From: Lyophyllum atratum
Taxonomy: Eukaryota > Basidiomycota > Agaricomycetes > Agaricales > Lyophyllaceae
Length of the DNA stretch: 64,000 nt
Assembly (NCBI GenBank): GCA_014905825.1
Contig: JACGCN010000014.1
Location: 310,001 to 374,000 of the forward strand
Reading direction: 5' to 3'
Shown: positions 23,728-36,380 of the stretch, piece after piece
How the letters are laid out: each line of letters opens with the position of its first letter
Position numbering within the stretch: the stretch's first letter is position 1
Made by a program: the position numbers and the translations under genes
The notes under the pieces: generated by a model
What the model saw: only the letters and a program-made list of their open reading frames with translations
The model's database searches: none
Told to the model about the DNA's origin: nothing

Positions 23728-25762
23728 TCACGCCAAGTCCACGCGCACCATCTTAAGCGTCTCCTCCAGCACGAACTGCGCCCCCTCCATCGGCGGAGGC
23801 GGCGGCAGCTGCCGCTCGACTTGTTGCGGTTGCTGTGCACACGCAGGGGCGCTCATCGTCGAAGGAGGTGCTAGCGTGGACACGTCGACGGTCTTGGTGG
23901 GCTCGCTGGAGCGTTCAACGATCGCGTGCAGCTCCCGCTTGTCGATCTTCCCGTTCCGCGTCATGGGGAACTCGTCGAGCGCAAGGAAGTGCGCGAGGGC
24001 GGGGACGGCGTAGGAGGGCTGGGAGATGGCCGTGGCGGCACGTACGGCGGTGAGGTCGAGTGTGGCGGGCGTGACGAAGCCCCAGAGTGCACCGTTGATG
24101 AGAAGTGCGACTGCGTTGCGGACTTGCGGGTGTGCCTATGTACGAGCATCAGTTCAACGAAAAGAAATACAGATTATGACCGAAGAAACGTACCCGCATC
24201 GCCATACCCACCCCATCCAACTCCACCCGGAACCCCTTCACTTTAACCTGATCATCCGCCCTCCCCATATGCTCCAGCTGCCCATCCTTCCTCCACCGCC
24301 CCAAGTCCCCCGTATTAAACATCATAGGCCTCACCCACTCCCCATTCCCCTTCTTCCCCATCCCTTTCTCCCCTCCCGAATCGTCCGCCCCGTTCCACGC
24401 CACAAAGGGATCGGGCCTCCACCTCTCCGCCGTTTTTTCAGGGAGATTGAGGTACCCGCCGCTCACACCCACGCCGCCGACCCACATGCACCCCACCTGC
24501 CCGATGGGCGCGGCGCGCGTGCTGGTGGGGTCGCGCCCGAGGATGTAGACGTTGGTGTTGGGGATGGGCGTGCCGATGGCGAGGGGCTCGCCGGGCGTGT
24601 GCGGCGGGGTGACGGTGTTGCAGATGGAGATTTCGGTGGGGCCGCAGCAGTTGTGGAAGGCCGTGTGGCGGGCCCATTTGTCTGCGAGTGCTGGAAGGGG
24701 GTTCATGATCAGGTAAAGGGAACAAAGGGATGGGGAAGACGCACTTTGGGGACATGGTTCACCGCCGACGATGACGCGCTTGATGCGGGGGTTGTCCGTG
24801 GGCTCGTGGAGGGCGAGGATGCTGGGTGTCGCGATGACGATGTCGACGGTGCGCATGAGGGCTTTCCACTCCTTTGATGTGTTCCCCCGGAGGCACAGTG
24901 TCGCGCCGTTGGTCATGGCACCCAAGATTTCCCATGCGCCCATGTCGAACGCGATGTTCAGGAGTTGCGCGACACGCATGCCCGGGGCCATATGGACATT
25001 ACCCGGTGGGCCGGAGAGGACTGCATGGGGGAAAAAATACATGAGTATGGGGGAATGGCAGGCGGGGAGGGAGGACGTACCATTGGCGATGCCGCGATGC
25101 CGAACGTCGACGCCTTTTGGCCGGCCTGCGATATAATTAGCCAAGAACAACGGAAACAAAGAAACACAAGGCATACCTGTCGTGCCCGATGTGTAAATGC
25201 AGTACGCGCCGTCCGCCGGTGAGCTGAGGTCCTCGACCTTGCCCGGGTTAGGGCGCTCCACCCTTCCTCGCTCCATCTCTTGCTCGATGCTCAGGACGGG
25301 GGCTACGGCCTTAGGCACCCGGTACACGAACTCGTCCATGGCGAGCACAGCGCTGGGCGTAGAGTCATCAAGGACAAATGCAAGCGTGTCGTCTGTTATG
25401 GTGAGGGCGTCGAGGGGCACGTATTGAGCGCCGGCCTTGAGGGTGGCGAGGATGGCGACGACGAGAGCGACGGATCGGCGGGCGAGGATGCAGACGCGGG
25501 TGCCGGGGACGATGGGGACTGGAGAGGCGCGGAGGGTGTGTGCGAGGCGGTCGGACTCGAGGTCGAGGTCGTGATAGGTGATAGATTCGTTGTAGAGGGC
25601 GCAGAAGTGCTCGACGGCGACGGCGTGCGGCTGGGTTAGGGCATGGTGCTGGAAGGCGTGGTGGACGATGGGGATGGGGACGGGGCGGGATGGGCCGAGA
25701 CCGTAGTGGTAGAAGAGAGCACGGTCTGTGGAGGAGAGGTGTGCGAGGGGGAGCGGGGGCAT
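23728..25762 (-). CDS. Stand-alone NRPS-like adenylation (AMP-binding) protein
   Basis: ANL-superfamily enzyme that activates a carboxylic acid as an acyl-AMP. Exons 25177..25762, 25081..25125, 24745..25020, 24194..24690 and 23728..24135 give 603 residues. Core motifs in order: YTSGTTGRPKGV (A3), FHNCCGPTEIS (A5), FNTGDLGRW (A7), GRADDQVKVKGFRVELD (A8) and MTRNGKIDKREL (A10) with the catalytic lysine. The N-terminus LKAGAQYVPLD is NRPS-type. After A10 comes only a Pro/Gln-rich tail of about 70 residues: no carrier (T), reductase or thioesterase domain is seen. Substrate unknown. It lies 1.35 kb from a co-oriented condensation-fold gene. A longer multidomain ancestor that lost its 3' part is possible, but the stop is clean. 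Confidence 0.88.
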
Positions 25763-27114
25763 TGCTGCAGCGTGCAAGCAACAGAGGGGAAACTAGTTCG
25801 AAGGTTGGGAAGTATATCCATTGCCGTCAAGCCGATTTGCCGCTAAGGACAAGCAAGGGGTACCTTGTCCGCTGTCAATTCTTCCAATGTTTCAACAAAT
25901 CAATCTACTGATCCAGAACTAAATCTATCCTGCCCCTTATCTGCCTCTGCCCACGTCCAACCCTGTTACATACCATTGCATCTGCCCAGTTTTCAGACCT
26001 TGTTTTCCAGGAGCAACGACCACTGACAACGCGACCGCAGGCGCTGACTCACATATACCCGAGAATGACCCCTCAAAACTTAACAAAGAAGTCCATCGAC
26101 ACATGTTGATGATCCCACGACATCTCGACGCATACGTCTATGTCGCCTGCCATCACCACTGCAGCATCTCAACCTCGCAATCTACGCAACCAAATATGCT
26201 TCTAATCGTATACACCCGCCCTGCGTACTCCCAGACTGTCACTCAGTCAACTCAAGACACGGTATTTGCCTCGTGCCCCGCCCCAAACCCATTGTCTCCA
26301 TCGAGAGGCGCCGGTCGTAACACTTTGTCATAAATCGCGTCTACAACAGGAAGGCTTTCCAATCGCAGGCGATCTGGACTGCCCGTACACATAGACAATC
26401 CACTGGACGTTGTCGCCCGACTTTTAGGCGCAGGCGAGGCGCGCTCTCGGACCGAGAAGATCTAGGCCTGTACGTACACAATGCTCGTCACGATGGTATA
26501 AATGATTCAGGGCACTCCACTTCGCAATTCGAAGTTCGCAGTCGAAGTCGAAGATGCTGCCAGTGAGTGCAGGGGCAAAGGTAAAAGGTAATCAATATGA
26601 CGCTAGAGCGACGTGCGAGAAGCCCGGGCTGGGGTACTGAGTACGTGTGATGTCGTCAGCGCCGGGTGCCTGTGACGAGTCGGAGGAAGAAAGGTTACAG
26701 GGCGCGAAGCTGGGTGACGCGTGCTGGAGGCGAGTGCTGGTTTCGAAAACTTGAAATTAGTAGCCTAACGGACCCTCAGACAATAAATGAAGCGTCGAGA
26801 GAAGGGCAAAAAGCAAAGTCTCTAAAAGCCGGATGTTCGACATCCTGTTGTACTCGATCGCGCTGTGAAATCTATGCTCAATGGTCGTACGATGTGAGAA
26901 CGATGGTAGGTGGTTGTGGTTGTTGCAGTTGTCGGAATCTTCCCATGTCACATTTCCGCCCGCTCTTGACTGCTATCAAACAAACAAGCTGCAGTGGATA
27001 ACGCCAGGAATTATTCCAATGTCCACATATGCCCGAAATACAACACTGTAAAAACCAAGAAAAAGAGCTCTATGATACCATGAACCTACACCCCAAGCTA
27101 CGAACGCTCCCGCC
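25763..27114. other. Intergenic region
   Basis: About 1.35 kb, holding the promoter of the adenylation gene and the 3' flank of the acyltransferase gene. I see no supported gene; short frames near 26103 and 26666 have no resemblance to known proteins. Confidence 0.45.
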
Positions 27115-29072
27115 TCAATTAACCAAATACCGCTCAACCCCCCTCCCCACCTCCTCCCAAAACCTCTCCATCTCCTCCCCAAACCCACACTCATCATAGA
27201 ACATCTGCACCCACAACTTTCCCCCAAACGTATGCACAAGCAACAACACCCCACCCGCCTTCTGCCTGCTCGCCGTCGTCACGTCCCTTAGCGTAAACGC
27301 AGGATACGCGCGCCGGTCGTACGTCGCATCCAGGTTCCCTATGAGTGAGAGCCCGAGGAGCGCGGTGCTCGGAGCTGGGCCGGGGAGAAGGGGCGGCGTA
27401 GGTGTGGAAGGGCTGGAGGAATCTGCTGGTGAGAGGTCGGCGAGAGTGAGATCGGGTCTGGGGGTCCCCCGTGCGCGTGCAGCGCGTAGGTCAGCCATCT
27501 CAAGCGCGCGGGGCACGAGAAGGCGGGAGTGCACCATGCGGTGGGTTTGTGCTTTTGCGCTGCGGGCACGGAGCCAGAAGGCCCGTGCGGACGCGGCGGG
27601 GAAGGCGGGGAGGACGAGGGTGAAGTATGTCAGGGCGAGGAACCAGTAGGTTTGGTCTGACGGCGAGAGGACATGGCACGGAGGGGGAAGAGAGGGGGGG
27701 AAGGGGAGGAGGTGGGGGCGGAGGTTGATGGCTGTGTAGAGCATGCTGTGGAGCGGTTGATGAGTGAGGATGGGAGGGAAGGGGGAGGGTGAACGTACAT
27801 TGGATCTTTGAACGGCTCTCTGTTCTCGCTCCTCGCTTCGACGACCCTTGACCATGCAAGAGCAGAAATAGCTTCGAGCGCATGGTTCACCGTCACCCCG
27901 TTCTCCTTGCACCTCTTCAACATACCCTTTGTCTCCGCCTCGCCGAACACTCGCTCTACGTAGACGGTATGCTGCGGCGCCCGTTGATGACGCGCAAACT
28001 TGTGCCCGCCCTAGTAGGGCTTAGTATTGGACCCGGAGTGAAAGAACATGGGGACGGGACGCACGATCTCTTTTTCAAGTGATTGTAGAAAGTTGACCTT
28101 CGCGACTGCCTGTGCGAACCGGGACTGCGGCACCGCGCAGCGCGTCTCGAACGCGGGTGGGAGGCGAATATCCTATATTACATCCAGAAGATTCAACGCA
28201 ATCCCCAGAACAAGTTAGTGACGACTCAGACCACTGATGGGGGCAATAGCGCTCACCCAGGGTGTGCTGAGATCGAGTGATTGCAGAAGTTCTGAGTCAG
28301 AGGCGGGCGAGGCGAGGAGAGCGAGGAGGTCGTGCGTGCACTGGTGCAGTGACGTGCCGTCTCCGGTGAAGTGCGGGGCGCACATGAGGAGGTCATATTC
28401 TTGTTCCAACTCATCTTCCAATGCTGTGGCTTTCTCTGGAGTAGAGATGACGAGGTAGGAGATACGACTGGTCGACAGTGTACGTGGGCCGTTCATGTAG
28501 TTCAAGATCAGGTCTGGTGAGCTTTCTTCAGCGACGTGAAAACGAGACGAAGCGAGGGGAACGCACCTTCCTTCGACTCATGCCGGAAATACAACGCGCC
28601 CTTCGCCTCCTCCAGTGCTTCCTCGGTGTTCGCAGGTGGGGAGAACCTGGGTGGTTATATACATGTGCACGTCAGTGACAATGAACTCAGGATCAGCATT
28701 CGAGCCGAAGAAGAAGGCAAAGACAACGGATGGATGGACGTACGAGAAGCAGGGGGTCTTGCCACCGGGGATGTCGTCATCCACGAGCACGACCTTGCAC
28801 GCGAGCAGCGGGTGTCTGTTGCGGAGTAGAGCCCACGCGTTGAGGACCCGTGCGGCACTGAGCTGAGCTATGGGCGCGCGAAAGGCGAGGTGCAGGAACC
28901 TGCATCGAATACTAAGGAGTCAGGTCGGTCCGAGACAGACAAGAGGCACAGACATGTCACCCAGGCCATCCTTGGAGGCGGGGAAGAACGCGAACTCGCT
29001 GAAACCGAGGGGGCGCTGAAGAGCTGGGTCAGCGGTAGAGGCAGGGGCCCATCTGGCCGATGTGTGGGCCAT
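27115..29072 (-). CDS. Condensation/CAT-fold acyltransferase-like protein
   Basis: Seven exons (28954..29072, 28744..28899, 28567..28646, 28257..28513, 28065..28172, 27799..28010, 27115..27745) join in frame to 520 residues. The HxxxDG active-site motif of the chloramphenicol-acetyltransferase/condensation fold is present as APHFTGDGTSLHQ. The N-terminal block (LQRPLGFSEFAFF; RVLNAWALLRNRHPLLACKV) and C-terminal block (LLGLSLIGNLDATYD; GGVLLLVHTFGGKLWVQMFY) match the two halves of such enzymes as seen in alcohol-acetyltransferase-like fungal proteins. A 54-nt intron (28011..28064) removes an apparent TAG, so the gene is intact. Acyl donor and acceptor are unknown. It could work with the adenylation protein downstream, but only location suggests this. 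Confidence 0.78.
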
Positions 29073-29403
29073 GGTAGGGATGGGTTCGGGTGTGAGCTCG
29101 ACGTCCTCCCTCAGAACAGGCAATGATATTATGATAATCAAATCCCCATCGACGTCGGTTGACAGAAGGTTTGGTTGGCGGACTCGCGGACTGCGAATCA
29201 GGTGATCTAATTGGGACTCCGAGTTGGATGAACGGCATCCTGAACTTTTCAGTCATCTCTTCCAATGCCCGCTACTTACTGAAGTACTTGAAGACTAGTC
29301 CAATCGTTCTACGCATGGCACTCAGAGTAGACTCGGCGAAGAGCAGTGAACAGGCATGCAGTCCGTTTTGCGCTGTTCCGATATTGCAATTTCGCCCAGT
29401 ATA
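29073..29403. other. Intergenic region
   Basis: Promoter of the acyltransferase gene and 3' flank of the NACHT gene. No coding signal seen. Confidence 0.45.
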
Positions 29404-32400
29404 TTATGTTCCATTCGCAAACCATTCACCCTCGTTCATCATATCACAACTCCTGATTCCAGTTATGATCACAGTCGGCTCCCCTTGTGATACAACCACC
29501 AGCCTGACCTCGTCGCCCTCACTGCTGTCGTTCCCATGCGGCCAGAGCAAGAAGATCTGAAATTCTCTATCGCTGTGCCCGCTAAGCTCATCTGGTCTAA
29601 CACAGATCACGCGAGAGCGGTACACTTGGTCGTGGTCGTAGACCAGTTTATGATCGAGAAACATGACGCCTGTCTGGTTCTCTCCCCGGAGTCGAAACAT
29701 GTGCGGTGAGTAGATGTAGCACTCGTCGACGGTTAGAATTGTTGGATGTATGATTTCGGAGTCATTGGGTCCTGGGCTGGATCGCTCGGCATCATATCAT
29801 CTGGGAGGTAGTAGAGCTCCGGCCAGGAGATGTTGCCGAATCTGTCGATACCGCCCACCGTTGCATCATAAAGATACGTCCCACAAGTGGAGAACTGCAG
29901 TCTCAAGAGATACTCGTCTGGGTAATCATGTTACTAAATTTGGAGCTACGAAGTGCAGATACATGGCTCACCATTGATCTCGGTGGGTACCAGAATATCG
30001 CCCCTCAACTTTATCACGTATGTCTGTGTCATGCTAATGCTGCCGAAGCATGATATTGCCAGAAGGTTGGAATCGTGTTGGCTAAAAACAACCGAGGGGG
30101 ATATGGACCGCAGGGAGTCCTCCGAGTCAATTTGTATATCGGCGTCCGCTAAGTTGAGTGAGGCTTGCTGAGAAATATACCCCTCGGGAGTCAGGTCGAA
30201 GACGGACAAGATGCAGTCATATCCCTTGCGGTGTACACAGACGAGACGCCTCTCATCAGTGGTAAAATCAGCGCATAATAATTTCTCGGCTGAGAATGGC
30301 AATGTGAGAGCATGTAGGCCAGTCTCAAGACCGTTTGGGGTTGCTTGGAGTTGGAAGGCGCATCCCATTGTGATCATATATTTACCCCTCGAGCTTAAGA
30401 TGTATGAGTAACCATACCAAGTATCGGCGGCAGTGAAGAATCGTTCCAGGATGGTGGAAGTAAGCCGTGGGTGTTGTGGTGTAAGCGACCATTTTTCCAG
30501 TGATAGGAATACCCGTCCAGCTTCGTCATGATCACTTGTGAATGCGAGCTATAACAATGCGGGCGTAGATTCAATTGCATAACTTACCTTGTATGAGAAC
30601 ATATTATGAGCCCTAGAACATCCTCAAACTTCACAACATGCACGTAGGGTCCGGTCCCGCTTGCAGGTGGCAATACACTACTTCGAGCTGCTGATACACG
30701 TATTTCTTCGTCCAGACACCACTCAAGGCTGATAGGTCGCTTGCTGACGACGCCATTACGACTGGCAATAATCACATTGCCCACCAAGTTGTCGGTTGTG
30801 GGCGGCGTTAAGCAGAAGGTAATGTCAGGATCCCGATCCTTGAAAAGGAAAATCATGTCGGCGTGGTCGAGATAGTGCCCATGCCCATCCTTTGCAAATG
30901 TCCATACGCCAATAGACGAGCCTTTAGCATATTCCACTTTTTCAGCAGCCAGATCTCCTCCCGTCAGAACCATTGCATTGATAGACCCTACGAGTTTCGT
31001 CTCGTCTCTTGAAAACCGGAGAAGCCTTAACCTATGTATAGAGAACGGAGTGGAGATTGTGATCTCCTTCTTCTCCTCGACGACAAAGCACATGAATCTG
31101 AAGAGCCCAAAGTAGATGTAGAGATGGTTGTTCGCATCCCGCGAATGGTCATCGTTGGGACTTTGTGCAAATTCATTCACGAAAATGATCTTCTCGCCAG
31201 TGTCGCTGAAACTGAGCAAGTAGATCTCCCGAGTTTCAAGGCTAAACCCGTGTTTAGGAAGCCGGTGCCTACAGAGGGATGTACCACTAATGTCGAGGAC
31301 CTCAAGTACTTCTTCCCCAGGGTTTCCAGTGTTAATCCTGGCAACGCGCTCACCCCTCCCACTGAAGCAGGTGTTAGTCACCATGAGCTCGGGATCAGGC
31401 TGATAGATGCTAGCCGGTCCATCGACGCGCTCTTCGTTCAGTAGGTTCCAGATGCCGCCCGGGGCGACTAGAGTGTTGTCGCTGCGAAAGGCTATGATAC
31501 TGGCAGAGTCCCCCCACTGATGAGCTGCCGCCTCAAATATATCTGTTTGGGGGCTTGTTGACCGATCGATAAATGCGATTTCCGCCCAGGTATTCGCGCT
31601 AGAGAGAGTTCCAGAAGTAATTAGGCACCAACAGACTGTCTGATGCAAAAGTGGCTTGTTGGATTCATGGCTGCGAGATAGAAATGTGGCAGCAATGAAT
31701 CCCGCTCGAGTGCTGACAGCAGCACACTGGAAGTGGAGAGATATTCCAACACTTTCTGCAACAGCTCCAAGTGCTGGACGCAATCGCATCCCCGTCTTTA
31801 TGACCTGACGTTTCAAACGAATAGCATCGGAAACACCTTCGACTGCGAAAAGACTGTCCGTGAAGGGATCGTAGTGTATCCAGCTCCGCGAACTCTTCTC
31901 CAGGGGTGGGATCGTGTTGAATATATTGAGTGGGGGGTCGTCGTTTGTGTTGTCCTTGTTAGGGCCGCATATTATCTGCGGTCGCAGTGATATATCTGAT
32001 TGCCTGATCGCGGATTGCGGTAAGCAGAGCCTAACCATTTGAGGTGCCCGAGATAGCGTTTGGGCAAAGTCTTCAAGCATCTTTGTCACCTCATGAGCCC
32101 AGCGGAAAATTTCGAAAAGTGCGGCGCTGGACGGTAACTCGGAAAATCGCTGGGCAGTATAGGCGCTGAATTCCGTGCCCGACTGACGGACGTATTCCTC
32201 TAACCAGAAGACGGAGAAGGAATGAGTGATGAAGAGGGCGACCTTTGCGAGGAGCCGTTGCGCATCTTGGTGGTCTAGATTGACCTGCAGGGTATTGAGC
32301 ACATATTCGGGCCAATACATAACAGCGTAGTCAAATAAGGGATAGAGCTTTGTGAGATCATGTTTCGACGTTTCGACCAGTGTGACCTGTGTACGCAGCG

Positions 32401-34621
32401 CCAGAGAATGCTTGAAGCGTTTGTCGGAATGAAGAGAACCAGAGAGGAGATAATCTAGACACGTCGTGCCCATCGCACATTCCGCACGAGGGATGTCAAC
32501 CAGAAAAGTCGCAATGCTCTTCAAGGAAGGGGTGAGATCCGGCGGAAGAGATAACTTTGAGATATCGTTGCACAGAAATTGCCGCGCTGATAAGTGGACA
32601 AGCCCAATCATATCTCCTTCATCCAAGCCAGTATATGCGACCAGGTCGCCGCAGGCCTCGACGATGTCCTTACGTGACCACAGAAGACCCACACCGTACT
32701 CCTGTTCAAAGAGGCCCTCTTCATCGAAGAACCCCTTCGTCTGAGACTGATTAGCTTGAATCTGCATCGTCTTCAATGCTTGCTCCAATTCCGCGAATCG
32801 TAGTGGACGACTGCTAGCAACGATCCATTGCAATACTGTCCTTCCAAAGTCCCGATGCTGATCGTTCTCCGCGAGACGCTTGCATATGCGTGCGTACATC
32901 GCGTCTAATCCTTTGGGTAAGTTCTGTAGAAGCTGCCAAATGTCGGAGACTCTGAGTTGGCGCTTGACTTCTTTACACATGAGATACGTCCAGAGAAACA
33001 TCCCTTGGTGGTTCTCTACCTTCCCAAGCTCCGCGATGACACTGTTCCGGAGAATTGTGTGCTGTGCCCCGCGAAGACGTTCAATTCTGTCGATTTTGTA
33101 CTTTGTGAAGGAAGCAATGTCGTGTTTGACATCCTCTTTACCGATTTCGAGGAAGTGGCTTTCCAACAGAGATGCACGCGCGAATTCGTCTACATGAGCC
33201 CCTGACTTCCGAGCCGTGATGACGACTCTGATCCCACCCGACGCGGCATGAACAAGCTTCTGGAGTTCACGGACGAGCGGCTTGGAGCCTTTGCATTCGT
33301 CCATTGCGTCGAGGACAATGGTCACCGCAGGCCAATTTCCAGATCGTCGGCTCTGACAGTACTCCGATATATACGTGGAACAAAGAGCCCAGAGCTGCTC
33401 GAAGTTGATATGGCTCTTTTCAGATAAAGCTTCCATGGCCGATTCCAGATTAGATAGGATGGGGTGATGTGACAGGCGGAGGTGGGAATAGAGTTGGTCG
33501 AGGAGGGAACGGGTGACGGCCAAGGGAGTGCGCTTGCTATCATCGCTCTCTTTGAAGTAATGATACAGAGTAACGTGCTCATGTTCCAGCGTGCGAGAGT
33601 ATGCACTGGCCTGGTTGATCAACCATGAGCTCAAGATTGTCTTGCCGGCCCCAGGAACACCATAAATGACGAGAAAAGGATTGGCTTTTCGCTCTATCCA
33701 TTCCCGATATTGCTTCCTGCTCCGGATCCATTCACATGTTCCATCATGATGATGCTTATCCGCCGAATGGAAATCAGCCTCATACGAAGGAGGATTGATC
33801 CACTTTACAAGTCGGGCCTGGCGCGTGGTCCGAAACTGCTGCTGGGTATGCTCGTGGTGGGACGCGGAATCCGCAAAATGTTGAGCGCTCGCTACATGTT
33901 GCAGCCGAGATTTCTGTGCAGCTATCTCGGCTTGAAGTACCTGAAATTTTTGAGCCATGTAACTGGAAGACAAAAGGTTAGTAATGCCAGAGAAAATGCC
34001 TATGAATAGCATTGATGAGCATATAATGAGACTCCTTAGATTCATGAAGGACCCACGAGCTCGTTTGGATGGTTTTGGGCGATAATACTTGACGGCCTTT
34101 ACCCAAAAGTCAATGATCGCAACGTATAGCGCTTCGATGACGGAAACCACTAGAGGCGTATCGCTGAACGTGTCCTCCAGACCTTTCACGTATTCCATCT
34201 CCTGAGCCATTGTTAGAAAGAAATCTAGAACTTCGTCGAAGACTTCGACGCTATTCCTGGCCATCTGCGCGATATTTTCCGTTGTCGAAGCACTAAGCAA
34301 GTTTAAGTCACACACCTCCAAAACAAATGAAACGCTGCCCCAGATGAGTTCCCCCCCTGCAGGGGACGACTTGCACACGCCTTCCACCAGCCGTTCAAAT
34401 GGCTTGAGCTTCAACGAGACATCATGAAACCCATGCAGGAATTGTGTTGTTTTGCGTTGTCGATGCTGCTTGAAGGTTGTGCTGATGGAATCCGCCTGCA
34501 ACAGGAGATCAGAAAGGCTGGTAGGTGTTTCGATCCGTGTGCGCTCTTTCGCCGTAAGGAGTTCAATGTACGTCTTTCTCGCCCGTTCGAAGGCATTTTG
34601 CACGGCTCCAGAGGCTGCCAT
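29404..34621 (-). CDS. Large NACHT-domain NLR-like protein with a membrane segment
   Basis: Predicted exons 30588..34621, 30418..30548, 29972..30343, 29859..29917 and 29404..29784 give about 1,658 residues; the last intron is tentative. The start is the ATG at 34621; the longer frame upstream begins with GTG. Residues about 1-190 are a helical N-terminal region of the type found in fungal NLR-like proteins (FERARKTYIELL; FLHGFHDVSLKLKPFERLV). A hydrophobic stretch at about 193-216 (IICSSMLFIGIFSGI) looks like a transmembrane helix. The NACHT NTPase follows: Walker A GVPGAGKT at about 321-328 and Walker B IVLDAMDEC. The long C-terminal half is beta-rich without clear WD40, ankyrin or TPR repeats that I could index. 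Role in nonself recognition or cell death is known for some relatives and only inferred here. Confidence 0.82.
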
Positions 34622-34917
34622 GAAGGCGTAGACTATCGTGCTGTGTACGCAGAACCTGCGATCGCAAAGCTTAAGCCCCACTTTGATCTACACGTTTCAC
34701 TGCACATTACTTGAAGAGTTCACCGAGATTCACCGTTTGCAGTTGATCCGGATGGCCGCTTGATCATGACCAAGCTTTCCCCATCCGCCCCAGACATCCC
34801 GCTGTACAACTTCGAGTGGATGGAAGGGAATCACAGTCAGACTTCGTGGGTCCCCGGAAAACCACAAGTTATACAGCGAGCGTAAGCAAGGTCCAGAGAC
34901 CCGAAGCGACGTGAACT

Positions 34918-36380
34918 CTACATTATAGCACTTTCCACTGGCCCATAACGTTCCAAATCAGCCTCTGGATCCGGCCTCTCCACCTTCAGGACCCCAGCTT
35001 CCTTCAGTCCCTTATATACGGCCTTCGCATCGGCCTCTATATTATAAGACACCTGTGCGCCTGCGGAAATGCCAGTTACGAGACCTTTGACGTAGTTCCT
35101 ACGGAGAGGCAAATTCAGCAACAATGTTTAAACAAAATGTGAGCTCATGTACCAATCCCTGAACACGCCAGTCCGCCGACCAACGCTGACGACATAGTAC
35201 TTGCCCTTCGAGCTCAATGACGTGACAGCAGAGTTCAGAAAGGGAGGTGGAGGTGGTGTGGTACAGCCCTTGTCCAGGTGCATCATAGCACTTTCCACTG
35301 GCCCATACTTCTTCAAATCAGCCTCCGGATCCGGCCTCACAACCTTCAACATCCCAGCTTCCTGTCGTCGCTGATATTCTGCATCCGCGTCGGCCTTTCT
35401 CTTGAAAGTCAACTGTGCACCTGCGCGAACGCCAGTTACGAGGCCTTTGACGTAGTTCCTACGGAGGAGCAGATTCAGCAACAAAGTTAGAACAAAATGC
35501 AAGATCATGTACCAATCCGTGAACACGCCGGTCTGCCGACCGACGCTGACGACATAATATTTGCCCTTTGAGTTCAGTAGCGTGACAGCAGAATTCGGGA
35601 AGGGAGATGGAGGCGACGTGGTCCGGCCCGTGTCCAGGTCAGAAACTTGAGGTGGAGTTGTTGGGTCTGTGACGGATAAGTGTGAAAGGGAATCCAAGAC
35701 TTCCTGTTCAGCAGACTCAGGTGTAGTAAAGAGGGGTTTTACAACTGGGACGCCACTTCTATGAATGGACTGCTTCGCACTGTGAGAATTGACCTATCTC
35801 ACTGTCAGCGAGGCTAAAAATATCACCACGCATCCAATGAGCTTACCTGCTCACTGGGGAAGCGAGTTGGCGACTGGTGGAGCCCAGAAACGAGTCCATG
35901 TTGGGACGTGCCTCCTAGCAGCTAGACCGACAAAGTAGGTAAGGATGTCAGTCAATGCCATGAATGGACTCACCTGGGTAACGGCGAGCTCTTCGCCATT
36001 GCAAGCTGTCAGTCCATCCGCGACAGTTGCATCACCTAGAGTAGCGCTCTCCAAGATCTAGAAGCCCTCAACGTCATGAGAAAATGTCGCGAAGCAGCAT
36101 TATCATGTAACAGTACCAGATCAGAGTCGGCTTTCACGCGCTGTGGGTCCATGCTGATGACTAGTACTCGACGAGGCCGACGGTGACGAGGGGAAGTGGA
36201 TAAGAAGGATGGAAAGATAACTGAGCGCTCCCACTGGGCGCTTGATACACGAGTTCGTCTTCCATTGGGCGATAGAAGGCGGCCGTGATTCAAAGGCGTC
36301 TGTTGAAGTCCAGGCTCCGATGATCGTGGACGCGTCGACGACTGTTCCAAAGACAAGAGGGGAAAGGACAACAGGTTGAA
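34918..36380 (-). CDS. Protein with two tandem RNase H1 N-terminal (hybrid-binding) domains
   Basis: Predicted exons, 5' to 3': 36117..36380 (true start uncertain, no ATG), 35974..36057, 35847..35921, 35513..35793, 35153..35458 and 34918..35098. The first half is low-complexity, Ser/Pro-rich. Two copies follow of KGKYYVVSVGRxTGVFxDW spliced to NYVKGLVTG, each ending with LKVxRPDPEADLxxYGPVES. These match the RNase H1 N-terminal / viroplasmin-like fold (PF01693 type), which in RNase H1 binds RNA-DNA hybrid or dsRNA. No RNase H catalytic domain is present. Each copy is interrupted by an intron at the same codon (TG|G of DW), so the duplication included the intron. The family call rests on the KYYVV-GR-G pattern. 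Confidence 0.72.
34921..35640. repeat. 360-bp tandem direct duplication, intron included
   Basis: Copy 2 (from 34921) and copy 1 (from 35281) are exactly 360 bp apart. Blocks such as AGCACTTTCCACTGGCCCAT and ACGTAGTTCCTACGGAG occur in both, with scattered differences between copies. It is the DNA basis of the tandem hybrid-binding domains. Confidence 0.85.

Noticed and set aside
24026..24877. 283-residue plus-strand frame opposite the adenylation gene
   Set aside because: The minus strand has all adenylation core motifs in frame. The plus frame is a compositional shadow.
28011..28064. In-frame TAG in the acyltransferase gene, first taken as a nonsense mutation
   Set aside because: A 54-nt intron with donor GTGCGT and acceptor CTACTAG removes it and joins EKEI to GGHKF in frame.
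30344..30417. Frame break near the 3' end of the NACHT gene
   Set aside because: An intron 30344..30417 (GTATGG to CCAAG) restores the frame, so no frameshift is needed.
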